Origin: Algoriphagus oliviformis
Lineage (GTDB): Bacteria; Bacteroidota; Bacteroidia; Cytophagales; Cyclobacteriaceae
NCBI RefSeq assembly: GCF_017254915.1
Contig: NZ_JAFKCT010000008.1
Span: 124,001-188,000 of the forward strand
Direction: 5' to 3'
Length of the DNA stretch: 64,000 nt
Both the position numbers and the translations under genes were made by a program. Below the pieces are notes generated by a model. That model was not told where the DNA came from, made no database searches, and saw only the letters and a list, made by a program, of their open reading frames with translations. This document shows positions 40,552 to 47,918 of this stretch, in pieces. Each line of letters opens with the position of its first letter. Position 1 is the stretch's first letter.

Positions 40552-41514
40552 ATGAATCTGAATCAAAATCCATCCCCTTTTCACTGGTCAGGCCGCAAGT
40601 CCGAGCAAACCGAATATTGGCACCAAGCCGTCCAAACCATCTCCAACCTGAAGATCAGCCAAGACGCCGGGGACAAGATCGGGATCTTGGGCTACTCCGG
40701 TGAGGAGGGCGTGATCCGCAACCAAGGCCGCATCGGCACCATCGAAGGGCCGTCCGTCATCCGTAAGATGCTCGGCTCGATCGCCCTGCACTTGCCGGAA
40801 AACCTGCCCATTTTGGACTATGGCGACGTGTTTACCCTGGATCAGGATATGGAGGCTTCCCATGATGCGATCACACGAATCACCTACGACCTGCTTGCCT
40901 CCAAGCATTTCCCTGTGCTCTTGGGCGGCGGGCACGACCTGGCCTTCGCCCATGGCCGCGGAGTGCAGAAGTTCGTGGGGGAAAAGAACCAGAAACTAGG
41001 AATCATCAACCTGGACGCGCATTTTGACCTGCGTCCGCTGGTGCGGGACAAGGGTCATTCCGGTTCGCCTTTCCTCCAGCTTGCCAACGAATATCCCGAC
41101 AACTTCCACTACCTGGCCCTGGGAATACAGCGTGCTGCAAATCCTCGCTCCCTCTTCGAAACAGCCGAAAAACTGAAAGCCAAATACATCGTGATGGAGG
41201 ACTTCCGCCTGCACAACTGGGAATTTATCCAGGAGCAGATCCTGTGGTTTATCGACTCGGTGGACAAGATCTACCTCAGCATCGATATGGACGGGTTTTC
41301 TTCCGCCTTCGCTCCGGGAGTCTCGGCCCCCTCTCCCATGGGCTTCAATCCCCAGATTGCCTTCAAGGTCTTTGAGCTGATCGTGAAAAGCAAAAAACTC
41401 ATCAGTCTCGACGTGGTGGAGCTCAACCCTCAGTTTGACCAGGACAACGCTACGGCAAGGCTAGCGGCAAGGGCTGTGGAGTATATCGTGAGGAAAAAGT
41501 TTGTAACTCAGTAA
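40552..41514 (+). CDS. hutG: Formimidoylglutamase
   Basis: 320 residues, arginase/ureohydrolase fold with two Mn2+ ions. Last step of the pathway: N-formimidoyl-glutamate to glutamate and formamide. Metal motifs: LLGGGHDLAFAHG (His), INLDAHFDLRPL (Asp, His, Asp), SIDMDGFSSAFAPG (two Asp). GHSGSPF is a substrate-pocket loop. Size matches the family. It sits in the same orientation as hutU but 1.55 kb away, behind the toxin-antitoxin/Uma2 insert, so it must have its own promoter or use the insert's transcript. Confidence 0.95.
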   Translation: MNLNQNPSPFHWSGRKSEQTEYWHQAVQTISNLKISQDAGDKIGILGYSGEEGVIRNQGRIGTIEGPSVIRKMLGSIALHLPENLPILDYGDVFTLDQDMEASHDAITRITYDLLASKHFPVLLGGGHDLAFAHGRGVQKFVGEKNQKLGIINLDAHFDLRPLVRDKGHSGSPFLQLANEYPDNFHYLALGIQRAANPRSLFETAEKLKAKYIVMEDFRLHNWEFIQEQILWFIDSVDKIYLSIDMDGFSSAFAPGVSAPSPMGFNPQIAFKVFELIVKSKKLISLDVVELNPQFDQDNATARLAARAVEYIVRKKFVTQ

Positions 41515-41518
41515 AATG

Positions 41519-41554
41519 AAAAAGAGCCTGATTTGATCGTCAGGCTCTTTTGTT
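41519..41554. terminator. Bidirectional terminator between hutG and menB
   Basis: Stem AAAGAGCCTGA / TCAGGCTCTTT around TTTGATCG, with A-run on the left and T on the right, a few bases after the hutG stop. Confidence 0.88.
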
Positions 41555-41560
41555 TACCAA

Positions 41561-41591
41561 GACCTTCCAGGTTTCGAAAACCTGGAAGGTC
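41561..41591. repeat. REP-like palindrome between hutG and menB
   Basis: Arms GACCTTCCAGGTTT and AAACCTGGAAGGTC around CGA. Same design as the palindrome at 33760-33790, with compensatory changes in both arms (TGT/ACA versus TTC/GAA), which points to selection on the hairpin or to a REP family. Confidence 0.85.
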
Positions 41592-41601
41592 TGACTTTAC
41601 T

Positions 41602-42435
41602 TTAAGGTATCCACTTCACCTTGCTGAAGTCCGGCTTGCGCTTTTCCAGAAAGGCATTTCTACCTTCCACTGCTTCCTCGGTTCCATAGGCCAGTCGCGT
41701 CGCTTCTCCGGCGAAAACCTGCTGCCCCACCATCCCGTCGTCGGTCAGGTTCATGGCAAACTTCAGCATTTTGATCGAGGTTGGCGATTTGGCCAAGATC
41801 TCTTGAGCCCATTGATAGGCTGTATCTTCCAGCTCTGCGTGCGGGATCACGGCATTGACCATTCCCATTTCGAAGGCCTCTTGCGCGGAGTAGTTTCTTC
41901 CCAAAAAGAAGATCTCTCGCGCTTTCTTCTGCCCCACCATCTTGGCGAGATAGGCCGAACCATAGCCGCCGTCGAAGCTGGTCACGTCCGCATCTGTCTG
42001 CTTGAAGATCGCGTGCTCCTTGCTCGCCAGCGTCATATCACAGACCACGTGAAGGCTGTGTCCGCCGCCCACTGCCCAACCGGGCACAACCGCAATCACT
42101 ACCTTTGGCATAAAGCGGATCAAGCGCTGCACCTCCAGGATATTCAGGCGATGGTAGCCGTCCTCACCTACGTATCCTTGGTTTCCACGTGCCTTTTGGT
42201 CGCCGCCGGAGCAGAAAGCCCAACCGCCGTCCTTCGGCGAAGGCCCCTCCCCACTCAGCAGCACCACGCCGATCGAGGTATCCTCCTGCGCATCGTAGAA
42301 GGCATCATACAGTTCGGCGGTCGTCTTTGGACGAAAGGCGTTGCGCACCTCGGGTCGGTTGAAGGCGATGCGGGCCACGCCATTGCATTTTTTATAGGTG
42401 ATATCTTCGTATTCCTTGGTAGTAATCCACTCCAT
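41602..42435 (-). CDS. menB: 1,4-dihydroxy-2-naphthoyl-CoA synthase
   Basis: 277 residues from the ATG at 42435 (MEWITTKEYEDITYKK); the open frame continues upstream, but the longer product has no family match. Crotonase-fold ring-closing enzyme of menaquinone synthesis: o-succinylbenzoyl-CoA to DHNA-CoA. The oxyanion-hole segments CSGGDQKARG and GWAVGGGHSLHVVCDMTLAS, and TDADVTSFDGGYGSAYLAK with the catalytic region, are intact. Divergent from menE (93 bases), a men gene pair as in many Bacteroidota. Confidence 0.96.
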   Translation of the reverse strand: MEWITTKEYEDITYKKCNGVARIAFNRPEVRNAFRPKTTAELYDAFYDAQEDTSIGVVLLSGEGPSPKDGGWAFCSGGDQKARGNQGYVGEDGYHRLNILEVQRLIRFMPKVVIAVVPGWAVGGGHSLHVVCDMTLASKEHAIFKQTDADVTSFDGGYGSAYLAKMVGQKKAREIFFLGRNYSAQEAFEMGMVNAVIPHAELEDTAYQWAQEILAKSPTSIKMLKFAMNLTDDGMVGQQVFAGEATRLAYGTEEAVEGRNAFLEKRKPDFSKVKWIP

Positions 42436-42528
42436 GATTTTCGTTTTGGTTAAAAATCCGATTTTTGTGCAAGATAGCAGCCTCGCCTGAGATTTGACCC
42501 AAAACCAGCCCCAACCCGCGCCTTTTCC

Positions 42529-43593
42529 ATGTTTCAGCTTCATATCGCAAACCAGATTTTCGCCCAGCCCATCGACTTTGAAGGAGACTTTTCCGGCTTT
42601 TCGGAGATGGAAAAAGCCGCGCTGGACTTTTGCAAAGCCTGGCTTTCGGGGCAGAAAAACTTTATCCAGCAGACTTCCGGCTCCACCGGCATCCCCAAAA
42701 AGATCGAACTGACCCGCGAACAAATGCAGGCCAGCGCCGCAGCGACAGGGGATTTTTTCCAAACCCACACGGAAAGCCGACTACTTTGCTGCCTCAGTCC
42801 GGAGTACATTGCCGGCAAGATGATGCTAGTGCGCGCGATGGTCTGGGACTGTCCGATCTGGCTGGTTGAGCCGAGCGGAAATCCTTTGGAAGGCCTTGAC
42901 TTTATCCCCGATTTCGTAGCAATGGTTCCGCTTCAAGTAGAAAAATCGATGAAAAGTCCTAAGTCTCTCGAAGTCCTCCAGCAGGTCGAAAATCTAATCA
43001 TCGGCGGCGCGCCGATTTCCGAAACACTAAAAAAGCAGCTGTTGAAAAATCAGATCCGCGCCTGGCAAACCTACGGCATGACCGAGACGGTCTCGCACGT
43101 TGCTCTGGCGAAAATCACGGATGAATCACTTGTCTACCAAACGCTTCCCGGCGTAGAAATCGGCCAAGACGAACGGGAAGCACTTTGGGTCAAATCGCCC
43201 ATGAGCGGGGCGCACCCAATCCAAACCAACGACCTGGTAGAGCTCATTTCGCGCACCAGCTTCCGCTGGCTGGGTCGGGCGGACTTTGTGGTCAACTCGG
43301 GCGGGATCAAGCTCCATCCCGAGCTGCTGGAGGGAAAAGCCGAAGCTGCTGTTCAGGCTCTTTTTCCGGGTTCGCGCTTTTTCTTTATCGGAGAAAAAGA
43401 CGAAAAGCTGGGAGAACGACTCGTTTTGGTACTGGAAAGCCCGGAAAACAAAGAGAAATCAGCGGCATTGCTCAAACAATTGGAGGCAGTTTTGGGTAAA
43501 TACGAAGTGCCAAAAAAAATCCTTTTCCGCTTGGCTTTTGCGGAAACCGCCAGCGGAAAAGTCAACCGCAGACTTAGCTTCGAAGGCCTATGA
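42529..43593 (+). CDS. menE: o-Succinylbenzoate-CoA ligase (short form)
   Basis: 354 residues. ANL-superfamily ligase that activates o-succinylbenzoate for MenB. ATP motif QQTSGSTGIPKKIELT (about 48-63), the GGAPIS and AWQTYGMTETVSHVAL motifs, WLGRADFVVNSGGIKLHPELLE near the hinge, and the catalytic Lys in SGKVNRR at the C-terminus. Shorter than the E. coli enzyme (451), the compact form common in Bacteroidota. Divergent from menB; overlaps the DUF2141 gene by four bases (ATGA). Confidence 0.92.
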   Translation: MFQLHIANQIFAQPIDFEGDFSGFSEMEKAALDFCKAWLSGQKNFIQQTSGSTGIPKKIELTREQMQASAAATGDFFQTHTESRLLCCLSPEYIAGKMMLVRAMVWDCPIWLVEPSGNPLEGLDFIPDFVAMVPLQVEKSMKSPKSLEVLQQVENLIIGGAPISETLKKQLLKNQIRAWQTYGMTETVSHVALAKITDESLVYQTLPGVEIGQDEREALWVKSPMSGAHPIQTNDLVELISRTSFRWLGRADFVVNSGGIKLHPELLEGKAEAAVQALFPGSRFFFIGEKDEKLGERLVLVLESPENKEKSAALLKQLEAVLGKYEVPKKILFRLAFAETASGKVNRRLSFEGL

Positions 43594-44018
43594 CATTTTT
43601 GACACTCCTCTTTTCCCTGCTGCTTTCAGGGCTTCATACCAGCCAAAACCAGGCTTCGGACTTGCATGTCCAGATTGGGGAAACCCGCTCCGACCGTGGT
43701 AAAATACTGGTTTTGGTCTTTGATCAGGAGGAGGGGTTTCCAGATCAAGTTGACAAGGCCTTTCGCAAGTTTGCCCTTTCGCCCCAAAACGGAAAAGCCG
43801 AGCTCACGCTTTCGAACCTGCCTCCCGGCAAGTATGCGTTCACAGTGCTCCACGACGAGGACGGCGATGAAAAAATGGCCACCAATTTCCTTGGCATACC
43901 GACTGAGAAGTACGGCTTTTCCAACAATCCGAGAATCTACTTCAGCCCACCCAGCTTTGAGAGCGCCGCGGTAGCCCTGGACGGAAAGCCCAAAACCATT
44001 CAGATTAAGCTGCGCTAG
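43590..44018 (+). CDS. DUF2141 secreted protein
   Basis: 142 residues, signal peptide MTFLTLLFSLLLSGLHTSQN. The core pattern GKILVLVFDQEEGFP, LPPGKYAFTVLHDEDGDEKMATNFLGIPTEKYGFSNN is that of DUF2141, small beta-sandwich proteins of unknown role in the envelope. DEDGDEKM is a possible calcium-binding loop. Start overlaps the menE stop by four bases, so it is translated with menE; the functional link is unclear. Stop shares CTAG with the convergent oxygenase gene. Confidence 0.88.
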   Translation: MTFLTLLFSLLLSGLHTSQNQASDLHVQIGETRSDRGKILVLVFDQEEGFPDQVDKAFRKFALSPQNGKAELTLSNLPPGKYAFTVLHDEDGDEKMATNFLGIPTEKYGFSNNPRIYFSPPSFESAAVALDGKPKTIQIKLR

Positions 44019-44677
44019 TCGATATTGCGGAGCCAACCCGTGATGCTGATGCGCTCCTTGTTGGTCGGCAAGACTTCATGGGGGATTTCTCCGCTGAGGA
44101 AGACCACCAGCCTGCCACCCAAGGGCAAAATATCCTCGACCAATTCCGAGCCGTCTTCCTGCGGCAGGTACATGCGCAACGCACCTCCATCGGCCGGTGT
44201 CCAGGAGTCATTCAAGTATAGAATCACCGTCACCAGGCGATGCGGCACAGCCTGAAACTGGTCTAGGTGCCGCACATAAAATGACCCAATGGGATACCTC
44301 GCAAAGTGGCTTTCAAAAGAGCGCAAACCCAGAAAACAACGCTGGTTTACCGCCTGGCGCACTCCCTCAACTTTTTCCCAGTATTCGGCTTGTAGTGGAC
44401 TCAAATCCTCGGCGTCCATCCAGAGCACCTGGTCGTTGCGGATCTCGGTACGGATCTGCTTTTTCTCCCCCACACCCACGGCGGCATGCCGGAATTTGCC
44501 TTGGTTGAGCAGCGCTATCTGCTCTTCCAGGAGGGCTTTTCGAAACTCCTCGTCGACAAAGCCATCGACGACGACATAGGATTTTTGGTAAATCTCCGCC
44601 GAAATATGATCCAGAAGTTCTTCCACGGGAATGGGGTTTAGGCTGCAAAATAACCACTTAATTGGGCGAAAAACCAT
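44015..44677 (-). CDS. 2OG-Fe(II) oxygenase
   Basis: 220 residues from the ATG at 44677; the TTG at 44689 is possible. Double-stranded beta-helix prolyl-hydroxylase-like domain with iron ligands H137 and D139 (VRHLDQF) and H200 (EIPHEVLP), and R209 for 2-oxoglutarate (ERISITGWL). The N-terminal DHISAEIYQKSYVVVDGFVDEEFRKALLEE region (about 20-60) is the usual helical lead-in. It resembles SM-20/PHD-type hydroxylases, which modify ribosomal or elongation-factor residues in some bacteria; substrate here unknown. The ATG lies within the -7 box of the divergent gene. Confidence 0.88.
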   Translation of the reverse strand: MVFRPIKWLFCSLNPIPVEELLDHISAEIYQKSYVVVDGFVDEEFRKALLEEQIALLNQGKFRHAAVGVGEKKQIRTEIRNDQVLWMDAEDLSPLQAEYWEKVEGVRQAVNQRCFLGLRSFESHFARYPIGSFYVRHLDQFQAVPHRLVTVILYLNDSWTPADGGALRMYLPQEDGSELVEDILPLGGRLVVFLSGEIPHEVLPTNKERISITGWLRNID

Positions 44678-44684
44678 ACTTTTG
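44677..44684 (+). promoter_or_regulatory. -7 box of the 253-residue protein gene
   Basis: TACTTTTG, an exact TAnnTTTG, followed by GCGC as in other strong promoters of this window. Its first base is also the last base of the start codon of the divergent oxygenase gene. No good -33 box is visible at the normal distance. Confidence 0.6.
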
Positions 44685-44699
44685 CGCAAAGCAAAAACG

Positions 44700-45461
44700 A
44701 TGAATTCTTCAAAAAGCAGCTATACCGGCCTGGTGCTCGAATACGACTCAGGGATCGTCCCTCCTCCCTACAGCCATGTTTTTCGCCTTGCCATGGACTG
44801 GACCAAAGGCTCGCTCAGCGTCGCGCTGGACCTCCACTACACCGAGCGGGAAGAGCTGAGCGAAGAGGAAATCCTCGACGAAGGCTTCACTCCCAACGAC
44901 GACTACAGCCACAAGGGGGCGCTGGACTCCGTCTGGATCAAGCCCCTGCAGCAGCTCTATGACAAAAGCCGCTGGACCAACAAGGACATCGAAGAAGGCG
45001 GCATCACCGTGTCCCCCATCGAGAAGGGAAAGGACGAGGGCGTAAAAATCCCCGCCAACCAGGAAGAATGGCAGCTCATGGCGCAGGACCTGATCCAGGC
45101 GATCTATGAGACCGTGAAAAAAGAAGCGCCGCTCAAGGTCAACTATCGCCTCGTCGACAACGAGCAGACCACCGACTGCAGTGTCACCGTGCACTTTTCC
45201 AATCGGCAAGTGATTTTTGAGAAAAACGGAACCTCCCGCACCATCAACTGGGAGTACGCCATACAGCTCATGAAACTGGTCTTCACGCCGGACTACCACT
45301 ATGAAATGGCCAAGGAAGAAGCAGGCAAAAAGCGCGGCGCCTACATCGACTGTGGGGACGGCTACTGGCACGAGCTGGGCAAGGGCGTGGTCAACATCGA
45401 TCCTTCCTTCGATGCCGTTGGCAAAATCAAAGCCGGCTTCGAAGATTTGGTTTCTGACTGA
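44700..45461 (+). CDS. 253-residue protein of unknown function, upstream of the TIR gene
   Basis: From the ATG at 44700; an upstream in-frame ATG at 44631 would place the promoter inside the gene and is not favoured. Cytoplasmic-looking, no signal peptide or membrane helix. Features: TGLVLEYDSGIVPPPYSHVFRLAM near the N-terminus, ETVKKEAPLKVNYRLVDNEQ in the middle, the strands CSVTVHFSNRQVIFEKNG, and YIDCGDGYWHELGKGVVNID. Rich in acidic residues and Trp. The family is not recognised. 64 bases before the TIR gene with no terminator, so they may be co-transcribed. Confidence 0.75.
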   Translation: MNSSKSSYTGLVLEYDSGIVPPPYSHVFRLAMDWTKGSLSVALDLHYTEREELSEEEILDEGFTPNDDYSHKGALDSVWIKPLQQLYDKSRWTNKDIEEGGITVSPIEKGKDEGVKIPANQEEWQLMAQDLIQAIYETVKKEAPLKVNYRLVDNEQTTDCSVTVHFSNRQVIFEKNGTSRTINWEYAIQLMKLVFTPDYHYEMAKEEAGKKRGAYIDCGDGYWHELGKGVVNIDPSFDAVGKIKAGFEDLVSD

Positions 45462-45525
45462 AAACCAAATAATTGTATTTGAAACCTGATTTCGCTACAT
45501 TAAAAGGAGAAATCAGTTTTTTTTT

Positions 45526-46578
45526 ATGGCAAACGGAAAAATTTTTATCAGCTACCGAAGGGAGGACACTTCGGGGGAGTCTGGCAGACTCAAGGACAAG
45601 CTTGAACAGGTCTTTGGCCAGGAAAACATCTTCTACGATGTGGAGACCTTGGAAGCTGGGCTGAATTTTGACCAATCCATCGCCAAGGCCCTCGGGGAAA
45701 GCAAGGTCCTCCTGGCCATGATCGGCCCACACTGGCTGAAAGTCGCCGACTCCAAGGGAGTGCTCCGCCTCCAAAAAGAGGACGACTGGGTCCGCAAGGA
45801 AATCGCAGAGGCACTCAGAAGGGAACTGCGCGTCATACCCATCTTGGTCAATGGTGCCGAGATGCCGGGACGGGAAGACCTGCCCAGTGACTTGAAGGAG
45901 CTTTCCCTCAAGCATGCCCAAGAACTCTCCAGCTCCCGATGGAACTATGACGTGGGGGAGCTGACCAAAGTGCTGGAGAAAATCATAGCCAAAAAGCCGG
46001 AACCCAAACCCCAACCCAAGCCGAACCCCGCGCCCTTCCCCACACCAGATCCCCAGCCCAAAAGTTGGCTGGTAAAAAACTACCTGTGGATATTGGGAGG
46101 TGTGGTCGCTTTCTCGGTCTTGATCGCTATGTGCTCGGATCCCGACACTGACACCTACCCAATCGAAGACACCAACACGCTATCCGCTGAAACACCTACC
46201 GACGGCTCAGGAGCTGCCACCAACCCCGCAAGTCCGCCTGATTTGCAGGAAAGCGATACGCAGACTGGCGAAGACTACGACTTTGACCTGGCCGGTGAAT
46301 GGTCGCTCTACCTGAATGGCCAAAAAGTAAGTGTCTTCGCCTTCAGCCAAAACGGGGCAAGCGTTGCCTACTATGAGTACGACCTGCTCAACCAAAGAAC
46401 CGGAGAAGGCAAGGGGCTGCTGGACGGAGAGTTTTTGGAGATGGACTATTACAGTACCGCCACGGCAGTCTCCGGCACGATATCCATGAGCACGCAAAAC
46501 TCGGGACAAAGCTGGGCCGGGACGATCTATTTCCCGGCATCGGGAGTCTCGGCGCAGGTGGAACTGGCCAAATACTAA
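45526..46578 (+). CDS. Membrane-anchored TIR-domain protein
   Basis: 350 residues. TIR domain about 1-150: IFISYRREDTSGESGRLKDKL, DVETLEAGLNFDQSI and W88-x-x-x-E92 in DDWVRKEI, where the Glu is the expected NADase catalytic residue. Then a Pro/Lys linker (157-180), a membrane helix (about 183-202, NYLWILGGVVAFSVLIAM), a Thr/Asp-rich spacer and a C-terminal beta-rich domain (about 255-350) starting GEWSLYLNGQKVSVFAFSQN that looks lipocalin-like. The topology puts TIR inside and the beta domain outside. TIR proteins act in NAD+ depletion defence or signalling, but this is an inference. An AAGGAG stretch lies upstream. Stop shares CTAA with the S24 repressor gene. Confidence 0.88.
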   Translation: MANGKIFISYRREDTSGESGRLKDKLEQVFGQENIFYDVETLEAGLNFDQSIAKALGESKVLLAMIGPHWLKVADSKGVLRLQKEDDWVRKEIAEALRRELRVIPILVNGAEMPGREDLPSDLKELSLKHAQELSSSRWNYDVGELTKVLEKIIAKKPEPKPQPKPNPAPFPTPDPQPKSWLVKNYLWILGGVVAFSVLIAMCSDPDTDTYPIEDTNTLSAETPTDGSGAATNPASPPDLQESDTQTGEDYDFDLAGEWSLYLNGQKVSVFAFSQNGASVAYYEYDLLNQRTGEGKGLLDGEFLEMDYYSTATAVSGTISMSTQNSGQSWAGTIYFPASGVSAQVELAKY

Positions 46579-47348
46579 CCCCGGATCTTTCTCAGGTCTG
46601 CGTGGATATCGCGGATCATTTCTCCCAGATCATCCAGCGTAAGCGGCTTTTTCTTATCCCCCGGATTGGGAAAGTCGGTACTGATAAAAGCTTTGGCCTC
46701 CCAAATCTCCAACACGTCCTCGCCTCGCACCTCATAGGGCTTGTAGTGATCGTTGTCAGAGACCAGGAAAAGTTTCCCGTTTTCCTCCAGGTAGTTAAAC
46801 ACCCGCTTGTACACCACACCCTCGGTCTGGGTGACCAGCACGTAAGTTTTTCCACTTTTGATCTCCCTCAGCTGCTCCACGTAGGCTCCTATCACGACCG
46901 TCCCTGGCACGAGTGGCAGCATGGAGTCACCAGAGAGCTCAAAAGCCCGATAGGTAGCCTGCCGGGACAACTGGGGCAGGTGAAACTGCGGCAGAGTCTC
47001 CATGTACTCGGGATCCGCAAAACCGTTCAGATACCCAGCCGAAGCCTTCTGTCCCACCAGGGTAATATTCTCGCGATCCGACTCGTCTGCCGCGATGGTC
47101 AGGATGCTGATTCCACGTTTCTGGACAGCCTTCCTTCCCTTTGACTCGATATCGTGCTCCAGCAGCTCCTCGACGCCCACATCCAGGATTTCGCAGAGCT
47201 TTTGCAGCGTGGCCAGCTTGGGCTCGGAGCGTCCGTCTTCATAGGCCGAGATCATCGTCCGCTGCACGTCCAGCTGCTCGGCTAGATCGTTTTGGGTGAT
47301 GGCCTTTTGCTTGCGCAAAAAACGGAGGTTGGAGGACAGAAAGCTCAT
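46575..47348 (-). CDS. XRE/S24 repressor with LexA-type self-cleavage site
   Basis: 257 residues. N-terminal helix-turn-helix (about 5-60): NLRFLRKQKAITQNDLAEQLDVQRTMISAYEDGRSEPK (QNDLAEQLDVQRTMISAYE is the helix pair). Possible cut site Ala104-Gly105 in QKASAGYLNGF. C-terminal S24 peptidase domain with Ser142 in GDSMLPLV and Lys181 in VVYKRV, the Ser-Lys dyad. Such CI/LexA-like proteins cut themselves after DNA damage. Convergent with the TIR gene (4-base stop overlap) and co-translated with the small gene upstream. No phage gene is near. Confidence 0.9.
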   Translation of the reverse strand: MSFLSSNLRFLRKQKAITQNDLAEQLDVQRTMISAYEDGRSEPKLATLQKLCEILDVGVEELLEHDIESKGRKAVQKRGISILTIAADESDRENITLVGQKASAGYLNGFADPEYMETLPQFHLPQLSRQATYRAFELSGDSMLPLVPGTVVIGAYVEQLREIKSGKTYVLVTQTEGVVYKRVFNYLEENGKLFLVSDNDHYKPYEVRGEDVLEIWEAKAFISTDFPNPGDKKKPLTLDDLGEMIRDIHADLRKIRG

Positions 47349-47602
47349 GCCGAAAAGAGGTAAAAATTATGGTCATCGGAAGTGGGCGCTACCGGAAAAA
47401 ATGGATTGAGGTTCATCGCGTCCATCCTCCGCTGCTCCAGCCTGTTTTTGATCTCCTCGATGATGTCTCCGACCGGCTTGGGCTCAGTGACGAGCAGGTA
47501 GCCGTACTGCGGTCTTTGCTGATCTTCTACAAAAAACTTGACCTGGCAATTGCCCGACGCAAGGGTCTTGGTCGTGATGCTGATTTTTTCGGCGTGTTCC
47601 AT
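47345..47602 (-). CDS. 85-residue protein co-translated with the S24 repressor
   Basis: Stop and repressor start overlap by four bases (ATGA). MEHAEKISITTKTLASGNCQVKFFVEDQQRPQYGY, then LVTEPKPVGDIIEEIKNRLEQRRMDAMNLNPFF, read as a mixed beta-alpha protein with a helix near the end. Not recognised. Because its start lies 85 codons before the repressor and overlaps it, the two proteins are probably made in a fixed ratio, which suggests a small partner or modulator of the repressor. This is inference from arrangement only. Confidence 0.65.
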   Translation of the reverse strand: MEHAEKISITTKTLASGNCQVKFFVEDQQRPQYGYLLVTEPKPVGDIIEEIKNRLEQRRMDAMNLNPFFPVAPTSDDHNFYLFSA

Positions 47603-47918
47603 AGCTGTTTCAGATTTACGCCAGCTAAGTTAGAAATGTTGTTTTTATAAACATATCGATGATCAAAAAATAAACATCCTTTCCGACGATTTCTGTCAGT
47701 TTTCCACCCAGTCTCGCAACACGCTATAAATCAACGGACATCAGGATGGAGAATCCGGATTTTTTTTCCAAGATCCACTGCTTATTCGGTTTTATTACCG
47801 CTCAACTAATTCTCACCTGACATCCTTCTTTTATCTGGCTTCCTTTGTAGGCTACTATATCCGCTCTCCAGACTACCCAAGAATCCCGGAGTAGAAACAC
47901 GAGAAACCGCAATAAACC
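47603..47918 (+). other. Divergent spacer between the repressor operon and the beta-barrel receptor gene
   Basis: 316 bases, moderately AT-rich. No convincing TAnnTTTG promoter box, hairpin or RNA gene was found. It must contain the promoters of both flanking genes and probably the repressor's operator; no clear dyad suited to an XRE repressor was recognised. Confidence 0.5.

Noticed and set aside
45500..45526. AAGGAG before the TIR gene as evidence of strong initiation
   Set aside because: Bacteroidota ribosomes largely sequester the anti-Shine-Dalgarno, and the spacing to ATG is too long; not used as evidence.
46575..47602. Prophage remnant around the S24 repressor
   Set aside because: No integrase, structural or lysis genes and no attachment-like repeat nearby; the repressor is better seen as part of the TIR locus.
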